Below, one piece after another: positions 8,305 to 16,992 of a DNA stretch of 64,000 nt. Made by a program: the position numbers and the translations under genes. How positions within the stretch are numbered: position 1 is the first letter of the stretch; every line of letters starts with the position of its first letter. The DNA is taken from contig NZ_BMVO01000002.1 of assembly GCF_014650755.1 (NCBI RefSeq), forward strand, positions 372,001-436,000, read 5' to 3'. The DNA comes from Streptomyces chryseus. GTDB lineage: Bacteria > Actinomycetota > Actinomycetes > Streptomycetales > Streptomycetaceae. The notes beneath the pieces are model-generated. The model saw nothing but the letters and a program-made list of their open reading frames with translations, was not told the origin of the DNA and searched no databases.

Positions 8305-9680
8305 TCCTTGGTGGTGTCGTACGTCGAGGTGCCCGCGTCCAGCAGGGGCTCCTGCTCCTTGAGGTGGGCGGGGGCCAGGGCGCGCAGGACGTGATAGCCG
8401 GTGATCACGACGATCGTGCCGAGCGCGATGCCGCTCAGCTCGAAGTTGTCGGTGATCTTCAGGCTGACGCCGCCGACGCCGATGATGATGCCCGCGGCGG
8501 CCGGCACCAGATTGAGTGGATTGCGCAGGTCCACGCGGGCGTTGAGCCAGATCTGGGCGCCGAGCAGGCCGATCATGCCGTACAGGATGACGGTGATGCC
8601 GCCGAGCACACCGCCGGGGATCGCCGCGACGACCGCGCCGAACTTGGGGCAGAGCCCGAAGAGCAGCGCGAAACCGGCGGCGGCCCAGTACGCGGCCGTG
8701 GAGTAGACGCGGGTGGCCGCCATGACGCCGATGTTCTCGGAGTACGTCGTGTTGGGCGGCCCTCCGACGGCGGTGGACAGCATGGACGCCGCGCCGTCGG
8801 CGGCGATGGCGGTGCCGAGCCTGTCGTCCAGGGAGTCGCCGGTCATCTCGCCGACGGCCTTGACGTGCCCGGCGTTCTCGGCGATCAGCGCGATGACGAC
8901 GGGCAGCGCGACGAGGATCGCCGACCACTCGAAGCTCGGCGCGTGGAAGGACGGGAGGCCGATCCAGTCGGCCCGGCCGACCGCCGAGAGGTCCAGCCGC
9001 CAGTGGTCGACGGCCTCCGGGCCGCCCACGGGCGAGTGGATCTTCCCGAAGAGCCGGTCGAAGACCCAGGAGATCGCGTACCCGAAGAGCAGGCCGAGGA
9101 AGATCGCGACGCGGGAGAAGAAGCCGCGCAGGCAGACGACCGCCAGCCCGGTGAAGAGCATCACCAGCAGGGCCGTCCACTGGTCCTGCGGCCAGTACGT
9201 CGAGGCCGTGACCGGGGCCAGGTTGAAGCCGATCAGCATGACGACCGCGCCCGTGACGACCGGCGGCATCGCGGCGTGGATGATGCGGGCGCCGAACCTC
9301 TGGACGGCGAGACCGGCGACGAAGAGCGCCGCGCCGACGACCAGGACCGCGCCGGTGACCGTGGCGCTGTCGCCGCCGGACGCGCGGATCGTGGCCGCCA
9401 CGCCGACGAAGGAGAGCGAACAGCCGAGGTAACTCGGCACGCGGCCGCGGGTGGCCAGCAGGAAGATGACCGTCGCGACGCCGGACATCATGATGGCCAG
9501 ATTGGGATCCAGTCCCATGAGCACCGGGGCGACGAACGACGCCCCGAACATGGCCACCACGTGCTGGGCGCCGAGCCCCGCTGTACGGGGCCAGGAGAGG
9601 CGCTCGTCGGGCCGTACGACGGCTCCGGGGGCGGGGGTCCGCCCGTCGCCGTGCAGGGTCCAGCGCACCCCGAGGTCCAT
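8301..9680 (-). CDS. NCS2 nucleobase:cation symporter (uracil permease-like)
   Basis: A 459-residue integral membrane protein with about 12-14 hydrophobic segments. Family signatures: GLGAQHVVAMFGASFVAPVLMGL near the N-terminus, LPVVIALIAENAGHVKAVGEM (the QN/EN substrate motif region) and the NCS2 motif GGPPNTTYSENIGVMAATRVYS. This fits UraA/PyrP-type H+-coupled uracil or xanthine uptake. I chose the ATG at 9680 because GGGAG precedes it and homology begins at GVRWTLHGDG; an ATG 42 bases upstream is weaker. The gene is monocistronic, with no pyrimidine genes nearby. Confidence 0.85.
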   Translation of the reverse strand: MDLGVRWTLHGDGRTPAPGAVVRPDERLSWPRTAGLGAQHVVAMFGASFVAPVLMGLDPNLAIMMSGVATVIFLLATRGRVPSYLGCSLSFVGVAATIRASGGDSATVTGAVLVVGAALFVAGLAVQRFGARIIHAAMPPVVTGAVVMLIGFNLAPVTASTYWPQDQWTALLVMLFTGLAVVCLRGFFSRVAIFLGLLFGYAISWVFDRLFGKIHSPVGGPEAVDHWRLDLSAVGRADWIGLPSFHAPSFEWSAILVALPVVIALIAENAGHVKAVGEMTGDSLDDRLGTAIAADGAASMLSTAVGGPPNTTYSENIGVMAATRVYSTAAYWAAAGFALLFGLCPKFGAVVAAIPGGVLGGITVILYGMIGLLGAQIWLNARVDLRNPLNLVPAAAGIIIGVGGVSLKITDNFELSGIALGTIVVITGYHVLRALAPAHLKEQEPLLDAGTSTYDTTKD

Positions 9681-9818
9681 GGTGGCTCCCGTGCAGATTC
9701 GGTCAGAGATGATCCCAGCCATGCTACGGGCGGAAACTCGCGCCGGTGTCCGCCGGGTTCAGCCGTACGCCCCGCCGGGCCCTCGGGCGACGGTGAACGG
9801 GCGAGCGCCGACCGCGCC

Positions 9819-11039
9819 CTAGTCCTTGACCGCTGTGGCCGGGGACGGCGAAACGCCGCCGCGATCGCGGTCCGGCGCGCGGCCCGCTCCGCGCAGTACC
9901 CCGGCGCCCACCACCAGCCCGAACGCCAGCGCCGTCACCACGCCGAAGGACACCACCAGCGAGGTCGCGTCCGCCACCGCGCCGATCGCCGACGGGGCGA
10001 TCAGGCCGGACGTGTACGTGATCGTCGCGACTCCCGCGATCGCCTGGCTCGGACTCGGCCCCGAGCGGCCGGCCGCGGCGAAGGCCAGCGGTACGACCAC
10101 CGCGACCCCGAGTCCGATCAGCGCGAAGCCGGACAGGGCGAGCACCGGACCGGGCGCCGACACCACGAGCAGGCCGCCGGCCGTCGCCGCGACGCCGCCC
10201 ACCCGGACCGTACGCACCGGCCCGAACCGGTCGATCACCCGGTCCCCGGCCAGCCGGGCCACCGCCATCGTCAGGGCGAACGCGGTCGTGGAGGCGGCGG
10301 CGAGGCCCGGCGAGGTGTCCAGCACGTCCCGCAGATACACCGCCGACCAGTCCAGGCTGGCCCCCTCCGCGAACACCGCGCAGAACCCGATCGCGCCGAT
10401 CACCAGCGCCGATCTCGGCGGCAGCGCGAAACGCGGCGGGGCCTGCGCGTCCGGCGCGCTGCGCAGGTCGAGCACACCCCGGCAGGCGACGAGGCCCAGT
10501 ACGGTCAGGGCGGCGGCGGCCAGCGCGTGGTGCAGGCGCGCGTCGCTTCCCAGGTGGGCGGCGAGCGTTCCGGCGGCCGAGCCGATCAGCGCGCCCGCGC
10601 TCCACATGCCGTGCAGGCCGGACATGATCGACTTGTCCAGCCGGTTCTCGACCTCGACGCCGAGCGCGTTCATGGCCACGTCCGACATCCCCGCCGTCGC
10701 GCCGTACACGAACAGCGCGGCGCACAGCGCCGGCATGTTCGGCGCCAGCGCGGGCAGCGTGAGCGAGAGGGTCCACAGGACCAGCAGGCCGCGCAGCGCG
10801 GTCCGCGCCCCCAGCCGGTGACTGACCGCCCCGGCCAGCGGCATCGCCACCGAGGCGCCGATCGCGGGGAAGGCGAGGGCGAGGCCGAGCTGGCCCGCGC
10901 CGACGCCGGTGTGGTCCGCGATCCACGGGATGCGGGTGGCGAAGCTGCCAGTGACCGCTCCGTGCACGCAGAAGACAGCGGCCACGGCGTACCGCGCCCG
11001 CTTCAACCGCGTCCGGCTGAAGACCATTTCGCCCGACAT
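9819..11039 (-). CDS. MFS transporter (YbjJ-like)
   Basis: A 406-residue permease with 12 hydrophobic segments. The N-terminus (VHGAVTGSFATRIPWIADHTGVGAGQLGLALAF) and the segment MSDVAMNALGVEVENRL are typical of the YbjJ/FucP-like branch of the major facilitator superfamily. It is divergent from a ROK-family regulator with 99 bp between, and both probably answer to one operator (11084-11104). ROK neighbours suggest a sugar or sugar derivative as cargo, but YbjJ-type carriers are often called exporters, so direction is open. GGGGAGG precedes the ATG. Confidence 0.8.
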   Translation of the reverse strand: MSGEMVFSRTRLKRARYAVAAVFCVHGAVTGSFATRIPWIADHTGVGAGQLGLALAFPAIGASVAMPLAGAVSHRLGARTALRGLLVLWTLSLTLPALAPNMPALCAALFVYGATAGMSDVAMNALGVEVENRLDKSIMSGLHGMWSAGALIGSAAGTLAAHLGSDARLHHALAAAALTVLGLVACRGVLDLRSAPDAQAPPRFALPPRSALVIGAIGFCAVFAEGASLDWSAVYLRDVLDTSPGLAAASTTAFALTMAVARLAGDRVIDRFGPVRTVRVGGVAATAGGLLVVSAPGPVLALSGFALIGLGVAVVVPLAFAAAGRSGPSPSQAIAGVATITYTSGLIAPSAIGAVADATSLVVSFGVVTALAFGLVVGAGVLRGAGRAPDRDRGGVSPSPATAVKD

Positions 11040-11083
11040 CGCATCCTCCCCGTGGCCCGTCTCTCCAGCGTGCCGGAGTAAAC

Positions 11084-11104
11084 TATCAGGAACCCTGCCT
11101 GATA
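11084..11104. promoter_or_regulatory. Inverted-repeat operator between MFS and ROK genes
   Basis: Arms TATCAGG (11084-11090) and CCTGATA (11098-11104) with a 7-base spacer, centred between the two divergent genes. It is the best candidate for the ROK binding site controlling both directions. The surrounding AT-rich bases (TAAAC and AAATA) may form the two -10 elements. Confidence 0.6.
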
Positions 11105-11138
11105 AATAGGGGCGGACGCGTCTGAGAGGATCCGTGGC

Positions 11139-12311
11139 ATGCCCGCATCACCGAGCACCGCCCGGGCCATCAACGACCGGTCCGCCCTCAAGCTGCTCCA
11201 GGACGAGGGCCCGTTGACGGCCGGACAGCTCAAGACGCTGACCGGGCTGTCCCGCCCCTCCGTCGCCGACCTGGTCGAACGACTCCAGGGCGCGGGCCTG
11301 ATCGCCGTGGTGGGGGAGGCCGGGGAGCGGCGCCGGGGCCCCAACGCCCGGCTGTACGGCATCGTCGCGGACCGCGCCCACCTCGCCGCGCTCGACGTAC
11401 GGACCCAGGGGGTCTCCGTCGTCGTGGCCGATCTGCTCGGTACGACGCTCGCCGAGGCCACGCTGCCGATCGACGGCGACGCGACGGGCACCGGACCGGC
11501 CGTCGAACAGGCCGTCGCCCTCCTGGAGCACACCGCCCGCGAGGCCGGCGCCGAGCGGCTGCACAGCGTCGGGATCGGGGCCCCCGGCCTGATCGACCCC
11601 GCCACCGGGGAACTGCGCGCCACCACCGGGCTCCCCGCGTGGCACCGCCGGCTGGTCGCCGCCCTCCAGGAACGCCTGCCCGCCACCGTGCTCGTGGAGA
11701 ACGAGACCAACCTCGCCGCCGTCGCGGAACAGCGGCTCGGCGCGGCCCGCGACCGCGACACCTTCGTCCTGCTGTGGCTCGGCCACGGCGTCGGCGCGGC
11801 GCTCGTGCTCGACGGCAGGCTGCGCCGGGGCGCGTCGGGCGGCGCGGGCGAGATCGGGTTCCTGCCGGTGCCGGGCACCGAGGGCCTGCCCTCGGCCACG
11901 GACTGCGGCGGCGGGTTCCACTCACTGGTCGGCGGCGCCGCCATCGGCACCCTTGCCGCGCGGCACGGCATCGCGACAGCCGGTGACCCCTCCGCCGCCG
12001 CCGGGGTACGGGCGGCCCTCGCGGCGGGGACGCGCGGTGAGCCGTTCCTGGACGCCCTGGCCACCCACCTGGCCGTCGGCGCGGCGGCCGTCACCGCCGT
12101 ACTCGACCCGGGCTGCGTCGTCCTCGGCGGCGAGAGCGGCCACGCGGGCGGGGCGGCGCTCGCCGCCCGCGTCGCCGGAAAGCTCGCCGCGATGTCACCG
12201 CTGCGCACCCAGGTGCGGGCCGGGGAACTGGGCGACGCGGCGGTGCTCCAGGGCGCCCTGCTCGCGGCCAGGGACGCGGCCCAGGACGACCTGTTCGCCC
12301 CGAGGGCCTGA
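11139..12311 (+). CDS. ROK-family transcriptional repressor
   Basis: A 390-residue protein with an N-terminal winged helix (about 10-70: LTAGQLKTLTGLSRPSVADLVERLQGAGLI) and a ROK sugar-kinase-like domain. The ROK part shows VGIGAPGLIDP, the conserved ENETNLAA block, LWLGHGVGAALVLDG and GASGGAGEIGFLPV. The Cys-rich zinc motif typical of active ROK kinases (CxCGxxGC) is not present; the matching segment reads ATDCGGGFHSL, so it should bind sugar without phosphorylating it. Its target is probably the divergent MFS gene. GAGAGGA precedes the ATG. Confidence 0.85.
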   Translation: MPASPSTARAINDRSALKLLQDEGPLTAGQLKTLTGLSRPSVADLVERLQGAGLIAVVGEAGERRRGPNARLYGIVADRAHLAALDVRTQGVSVVVADLLGTTLAEATLPIDGDATGTGPAVEQAVALLEHTAREAGAERLHSVGIGAPGLIDPATGELRATTGLPAWHRRLVAALQERLPATVLVENETNLAAVAEQRLGAARDRDTFVLLWLGHGVGAALVLDGRLRRGASGGAGEIGFLPVPGTEGLPSATDCGGGFHSLVGGAAIGTLAARHGIATAGDPSAAAGVRAALAAGTRGEPFLDALATHLAVGAAAVTAVLDPGCVVLGGESGHAGGAALAARVAGKLAAMSPLRTQVRAGELGDAAVLQGALLAARDAAQDDLFAPRA

Positions 12312-12349
12312 CGGCCCGTACACCTCCGGGGCCTGACGCCCCGTACGCG

Positions 12350-12385
12350 CCGGAAGCCCCGGAGCCGGTGCTCCGGGGCTTCCGG
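12350..12385. terminator. Strong bidirectional terminator
   Basis: A perfect 16-bp stem (12350-12365 with 12370-12385) closed by a CGGT loop, between the converging ROK and chitinase genes. Confidence 0.85.
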
Positions 12386-12444
12386 GAGGGGTGGACCCGG
12401 CGGCGGGAAGGGCCGGTCACCGCCGCCGGGCGTCTTGCCGGGGG

Positions 12445-14775
12445 TCAGCAGGCTCCGAGGCCCTGCCAGACACCCCACTCACCGGTAGTACCCGGCTCCT
12501 CGCCCTTCGTCCACCACTTGGACTTCCACTGGTGCGACTTGTGGGCGACGGTCGTACCGCTGCCGTACTCGGACGAGGCGCTCCACGCGGGCGCCGCGCA
12601 CGGCCCGCCCGGGCTCGGCGTGGGGCTCGGGTCCGGCCCCGGCCCGGGGCCCGTTCCCGGCTCCACCACCGTCGTACCGCGCGCCAGGTCGCCCGCCAGG
12701 GCGTAGGACCGGCCGCCGAAGGTCACCGTCCAGTTGGACGGGGTGGAGGTCGGCAGGTAGTAGACGAAGTCCAGCTCGACCGAGGCGCCGGGCGCGAGCG
12801 TCTGCCAGGCCGGCAGCTTCAGCGAGACGCGGTTGTAGTCACCCTTCAGCCCGCCGATGTTGTGGGCGGCCGTGTGGTCGCTGCGCACGATCTTCGTGTT
12901 GAAGCCGGACTGGTCCTTGGCGTTGGCGGGCGCGGAGGTCGCGTAGTCGAACTGGAACTCCGTGCCGCCGGGCAGTGTCGCCTTCGTGTTGTTCGTGATC
13001 TTCAGCTGGGGGCTGATGGGGTAGTTGGAGTCGCCGAGCGGGAACTGCCCGAAGTCCACGCCGATGTCGAGCGCCTTCGCCGGCAGCTCGACGGTGGAGC
13101 GCTGCGCGCCGTACGGCGAGGCCGACTTGAACTTCTCGTACATCGCCGTCGTCAGCGAGTCGCCGATCTCGTACTGGCCCTTCGCCGCGTTCCAGTCGTA
13201 GTCGCCCGCGAGCTCCCAGACCATGGTGCCGCCGATGCCCTTGTCGACGACGTAGTCGGCCTTGGCCTTGACGGACTGCTCGTCCTCGGTCGACAGGAAG
13301 ACCTTCTTCTCCGCGTTCCACAGCCAGGGCGCGACGAGCGTCGGGTCGTACTTGCGGGCGTACGTGCCGGTCAGCTTCGTGCCGGCGGGGAAGCCGTACT
13401 GAGTGACGTAGTCCCCGACGACGCCCTTCTCCAGGTTCTTCGCGTGCCACATCGGGTTGGACCCGGCCGGGGACTCCTTGCCCGCCGTGTCCTTGTCGTG
13501 CCACAGGTTGTCGATGCCGGAGGCCCCGTCACCGCACTTGGTCAGGCCCGCGCCGGCCGGGCAGTTGGCCGAAGGCGCCTTGCCCCACAGCCCGTCCGTG
13601 CCGCCCTGCACGTTCTTGTGCCCGCGGGTGTAGTACGGCAGGCCGATGTTGATGCGGCCGGCCGGCATCGAGCCGCGGAAGTAGTGATACGCCCAGTCGG
13701 TGTTCAGGTAACCGACCCCGCCGTACTGCGCCGTCGAATACACACCCGCGGCCGCCAGTTCGGCGTCCTTGCCGTCGTCGAAGAGTGAGGCGTTCGGGCC
13801 GACGTACTCGTTCCACGCGCCGTGCAGGTCGTACGACATGATGTTGACGTAGTCCAGGTACTTCTGGACCTGGAACGTCTCCATGCCGCGCAGCAGATAC
13901 CCCGACGAGGGCGCGGCCACCGTCAGCAGGTAGTGCTTCCCGTCCGCGGCGCCCGCCCGGTCGAGCTTCTCGCGCAGCGACTTCATCAGCGCCGCGTATC
14001 CCTTGACCAGCCCGGCCCGGCGGGCGTTGGAGTACGAGAAGTCCAGCGGATTGCCCGCGTCCTTCATCGTCGTCGGGTACTCGTAGTCGATGTCGACACC
14101 GTTGAAGCCGTACTTCTTGATGAACGCGACCGTCGAGTCCGCGAACGTGTCGATGCCCGCCTGGTTGACCGAACCGTCCGCGTGGGTCGCCATCGAGTAG
14201 AAGCCGCCGGAGTTCACCCGGTCGCCGTTGTCCGCGAAGTACCCGCCGGTCTCGGCCCAGCCGCCCACCGACACCAGCGTCTTCACGTCCGGGTGCTGCT
14301 TCTTGAACTTGCTCAGCAGGTTGAAGTGGCCCTTGTAGCCGTACGCCGGGTCCATCTCCGCACCGGCCACGCCCGGCCAGGTCATCCCGGTCGCGGCGTT
14401 CTTCTCGCCGTCGGAGCCGACCGAGATCTTGTTGTCGCTCCCGATGTGCGCGAAGGCGTAGTTGAGGTGGGTGACCTTGTCCCACGGGATGTCGGAGGCG
14501 AGGTAGGCGGGCTCGCCGTTCTTGCCCGTACGCCAGCCGGTGAAGTAGCCGATGACGCGGCGCTTGTGGTCGGCGCCCATCTTCTCGCGGCCTTCGGCGT
14601 CGTAGACCGAGCAGTACGGCACGTCGACGCCCGGGGTCTTGTACAGGCCGTCGGGACGACAGGACTCGTTGTCGGCGGCGTGCGAAACGCCTCCGGCGAG
14701 CGAACTGAGCAGGAGTCCGGCGACGGCCGCGCCGGCGGCGAGCAGGGCGGGTCTCGCTCGGGTGGGGGACAGCAC
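12445..14775 (-). CDS. Secreted family 18 chitinase with chitin-binding module
   Basis: A 776-residue precursor. The signal peptide spans about 1-33 (hydrophobic AALAAG-type core, ending SHAA). The GH18 barrel follows (about 72-560) with TLVSVGGWAETGGYF, the catalytic block GVDIDYEYP (E232 the proton donor) and MSYDLHGAWNEYVG. Next is a C-terminal beta-domain (about 565-700), a Pro/Gly linker and a CBM5/12 chitin-binding module with the Trp-rich ending WKSKWWTKGEEPG. The enzyme degrades chitin outside the cell. The first Asp of DxxDxDxE is Asn here (FNGVDIDYE). I chose the GTG at 14775 because AGGAGGAA lies just upstream. The promoter carries DasR-like repeats. Confidence 0.9.
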   Translation of the reverse strand: MLSPTRARPALLAAGAAVAGLLLSSLAGGVSHAADNESCRPDGLYKTPGVDVPYCSVYDAEGREKMGADHKRRVIGYFTGWRTGKNGEPAYLASDIPWDKVTHLNYAFAHIGSDNKISVGSDGEKNAATGMTWPGVAGAEMDPAYGYKGHFNLLSKFKKQHPDVKTLVSVGGWAETGGYFADNGDRVNSGGFYSMATHADGSVNQAGIDTFADSTVAFIKKYGFNGVDIDYEYPTTMKDAGNPLDFSYSNARRAGLVKGYAALMKSLREKLDRAGAADGKHYLLTVAAPSSGYLLRGMETFQVQKYLDYVNIMSYDLHGAWNEYVGPNASLFDDGKDAELAAAGVYSTAQYGGVGYLNTDWAYHYFRGSMPAGRINIGLPYYTRGHKNVQGGTDGLWGKAPSANCPAGAGLTKCGDGASGIDNLWHDKDTAGKESPAGSNPMWHAKNLEKGVVGDYVTQYGFPAGTKLTGTYARKYDPTLVAPWLWNAEKKVFLSTEDEQSVKAKADYVVDKGIGGTMVWELAGDYDWNAAKGQYEIGDSLTTAMYEKFKSASPYGAQRSTVELPAKALDIGVDFGQFPLGDSNYPISPQLKITNNTKATLPGGTEFQFDYATSAPANAKDQSGFNTKIVRSDHTAAHNIGGLKGDYNRVSLKLPAWQTLAPGASVELDFVYYLPTSTPSNWTVTFGGRSYALAGDLARGTTVVEPGTGPGPGPDPSPTPSPGGPCAAPAWSASSEYGSGTTVAHKSHQWKSKWWTKGEEPGTTGEWGVWQGLGAC

Positions 14776-14840
14776 GGTCTGTTCCTCCTGGGGAGGTCGG
14801 CCTGGCACAACAACGGTGGGTGATCGTCTTGTTGCGCAGA

Positions 14841-14883
14841 CGTTAAGAGGACTAGACCAGGGTGGTCAATAGGTATGGACCAA
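14841..14883 (-). promoter_or_regulatory. Chitinase promoter with two direct repeats
   Basis: Reading the minus strand: TTGACC (14864-14869), 17 bases, TTAACG (14841-14846). Two direct repeats, TGGTCCATACC (14872-14882) and TGGTCTAGTCC (14849-14859), are spaced 23 bp apart and flank or overlap the -35 and spacer. They match the TGGTC-N2-GACC type repeats known from Streptomyces chitinase promoters, where DasR (released by glucosamine-6-phosphate) and chitin-dependent control act. Confidence 0.7.
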
Positions 14884-14962
14884 TCCTCTGTGAGCCGGGC
14901 CACAGGAAATCGGATGAGTGGCACTGTGTCCGGCGTGGCACACTGACCTTGTACCAGCAGCA

Positions 14963-15089
14963 GCGCACTCCGGGGTCGGTGTAATTCCGAACCGGCGGTT
15001 ACAGTCCGCGACCCGGTCACCTCCAGTGACCGGTTGAACAGGTGAAATTCCTGTACCGACGGTGAAAGTCCGGATGGGAGGCAGTGCGC
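14963..15089 (+). promoter_or_regulatory. FMN riboswitch (RFN element)
   Basis: All conserved RFN parts are present. The closing stem GCGCACT (14963-14969) pairs with AGTGCGC (15083-15089). Inside are the conserved AATTCCGAACCGGCGGTTA and CAGTCCGCGACCC segments, a variable hairpin (GGTCAC...GTGACC, about 15015-15033), then AACAGGTGAAATTCCTGTACC, GACGGTGAAAGTCCGGATGGGAG. It lies 170 bases ahead of ribD and should shut off the rib operon when FMN is plentiful. No strong terminator stem follows, so control may be on translation or by Rho. Confidence 0.95.
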
Positions 15090-15258
15090 GGCGGGCCGTC
15101 ACAGGTCATCGGTACGCCGCTGTCGGCGGTTCGGCTCGTCCTCCAGGGGCGATCCCTCATTCCGGCCAGGGCGTCCCGTCGTTACCCGTTGGCGTTTTCC
15201 CGCTCTCTGTCGTCCTCGACAGCCCCGGAGTCCGTGCCCGAAGAGGCAGGAGGACCCG

Positions 15259-16383
15259 GTGGCCACCGCAGCCGAAGCCACGACCGACGCGAACGCCATG
15301 CGCCGGGCCATCACGCTGGCCGCCCGCGGACTCGGCTCCACCAGCCCCAACCCGGTCGTCGGATGCGTCGTCCTCGACGCCGCCGGACAGCCCGCAGGCG
15401 CCGGATTCCACCAGCGCGCGGGCGGCCCGCACGCCGAGGTGCACGCCCTGCGGGAAGCGGGGGAGCGGGCGCGCGGCGGTACGGCGTACGTCACCCTCGA
15501 ACCCTGCAACCACACCGGTCGCACCGGCCCCTGCGCCCAGGCCCTCGTCGCCGCCGGCGTCGCCCGCGTCGTCTACGCCGTCGCCGACCCGAACCCGCAG
15601 GCCACCGGTGGCGCCGGCACCCTGCGCGCGGCCGGCGTCCAGGTGGAGCAGGGCCTGCTCGTGGACGAGGCGCGGGCGGGCAACATCGCCTGGCTCACGT
15701 CCGTACGCCTCGGCCGCCCGTACGTCCGCTGGAAGTACGCCGCGACGCTCGACGGCCGCATCGCCGCGGCCGACTCCACCAGCCGCTGGATCAGCTCCGC
15801 CGAGTCCCGCGCCGACGTCCACCGGCTGCGCGCCGAGGCGGACGCCGTGATCGTCGGCTCCGGCACCATGCGCGCCGACGACCCCCACCTCGCCGTACGC
15901 GGCGCAGGGACCACCGAGGCCGTCACCCAGCCCCTGCGCGTCGTCGTCGACACCAACGCCACCGCCGTCAAGCCCGGCGCCCGCGTCCTCGACGACGCGG
16001 CGCCGACGCTGGTCGCGGTCGCCGAGGACGCCGACGCCGCGCACCTGGACGGGACAGCGGCGGAGGTCGTACGGCTGCCCCGCGCCGCCGGCGGCCTCGA
16101 CGTCCACGCGCTGCTCGCCGCCCTGCACACCCGGGGCGTGCGTTCCGTACTCCTCGAAGGCGGTCCCACGCTCGCCGGCGCGTTCGTCGCCGCGGGCGCC
16201 GTCCACGCCGTCACCGGCTACCTCGCCCCCGTCCTGCTCGGCGCGGGCCCCGCCGCCCTCGCCGACGCCGGAATCACCACCCTCACCGAAGCGTTGCGGC
16301 TCGACGTCACCGAGACCGTGCGTGTCGGCCCCGATCTGCGCATCACCGCCGTCCCCGCCACTCCCGTACCGAAGGAGACCTGA
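15259..16383 (+). CDS. ribD: Bifunctional pyrimidine deaminase/reductase RibD
   Basis: A 374-residue riboflavin enzyme with two domains. The N-terminal deaminase (about 10-150) has the zinc motif HAE (GGPHAEVHAL) and PCNHTGRTGPC. The C-terminal reductase (about 155-370) has YVRWKYAATLDGRIAAADSTSRWIS and VLLEGGPTLAGAF. It converts the GTP cyclohydrolase product to the ribitylamino-pyrimidine phosphate. First gene of the FMN-riboswitch operon. GTG start at 15259 with AGGAGGA 5 bases upstream; the stop abuts ribE directly. Confidence 0.95.
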   Translation: MATAAEATTDANAMRRAITLAARGLGSTSPNPVVGCVVLDAAGQPAGAGFHQRAGGPHAEVHALREAGERARGGTAYVTLEPCNHTGRTGPCAQALVAAGVARVVYAVADPNPQATGGAGTLRAAGVQVEQGLLVDEARAGNIAWLTSVRLGRPYVRWKYAATLDGRIAAADSTSRWISSAESRADVHRLRAEADAVIVGSGTMRADDPHLAVRGAGTTEAVTQPLRVVVDTNATAVKPGARVLDDAAPTLVAVAEDADAAHLDGTAAEVVRLPRAAGGLDVHALLAALHTRGVRSVLLEGGPTLAGAFVAAGAVHAVTGYLAPVLLGAGPAALADAGITTLTEALRLDVTETVRVGPDLRITAVPATPVPKET

Positions 16384-16992
16384 GTGTTCACCGGAATCGT
16401 CGAAGAGCTGGGTGAGGTCACCGCCGTCGAGAACCTCGGTGACGCCTCCCGTTTCCGCCTGCGCGGCCCGCTCGTCACCGAGGACGCGAAGCACGGCGAC
16501 TCCATCGCCGTCAACGGCGTCTGCCTCACCGTCGTGGAGTGCGGGGACGGTGAGTTCACCGCCGACGTGATGGCCGAGACGCTGAAGCGCTCCAGCCTCG
16601 GCGCCCTCACCACCGGCTCCCGCGTGAACCTGGAGCGCCCCATGGCGCTCGGCGGCCGCCTCGGCGGACACCTCGTCCAGGGACACGTCGACGGGACCGG
16701 CACGATCACCGGCCGCGAGCCGTCCGAGCACTGGGAGATCGTCAAGGTCTCGCTCCCCCCGGACCTCGCCCGGTACGTCGTCGAGAAGGGCTCCATCACC
16801 GTCGACGGCGTGAGCCTCACCGTCGTCGAGGCCGGGGACGACTACTTCACCATCAGCCTCATCCCCACCACGCTCGACCTCACGACCCTCGGCATCAAGC
16901 AGGCCGGCGACCCGGTCAACCTGGAAGTGGACGTCCTCGCCAAGTACGTCGAGAGGCTGCTGGGCGCGGACCGGAAGGAGAGCGTCAGGTGA
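16384..16992 (+). CDS. ribE: Riboflavin synthase alpha subunit
   Basis: A 202-residue protein made of two similar lumazine-binding barrels, as the family requires: each half carries the motif seen in [12 protein letters not shown] and [14 protein letters not shown], repeated as [10 protein letters not shown] and [14 protein letters not shown]. It converts two 6,7-dimethyl-8-ribityllumazines to riboflavin. GTG start immediately after the ribD stop (TGAGTG); its own stop overlaps the ribM start by 4 bases, so translation is coupled. Confidence 0.95.
   Translation: MFTGIVEELGEVTAVENLGDASRFRLRGPLVTEDAKHGDSIAVNGVCLTVVECGDGEFTADVMAETLKRSSLGALTTGSRVNLERPMALGGRLGGHLVQGHVDGTGTITGREPSEHWEIVKVSLPPDLARYVVEKGSITVDGVSLTVVEAGDDYFTISLIPTTLDLTTLGIKQAGDPVNLEVDVLAKYVERLLGADRKESVR

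Noticed and set aside
8130..11081. A 983-residue plus-strand frame over the permease and MFS genes.
   Set aside because: Arg/Asp/Gly-rich shadow; both underlying minus-strand genes are clear membrane proteins.
14828..14840. TTGTTGCGCA near the chitinase start, resembling the operator at 810-821.
   Set aside because: Only one half of the palindrome is present and the region is explained by the chitinase promoter.
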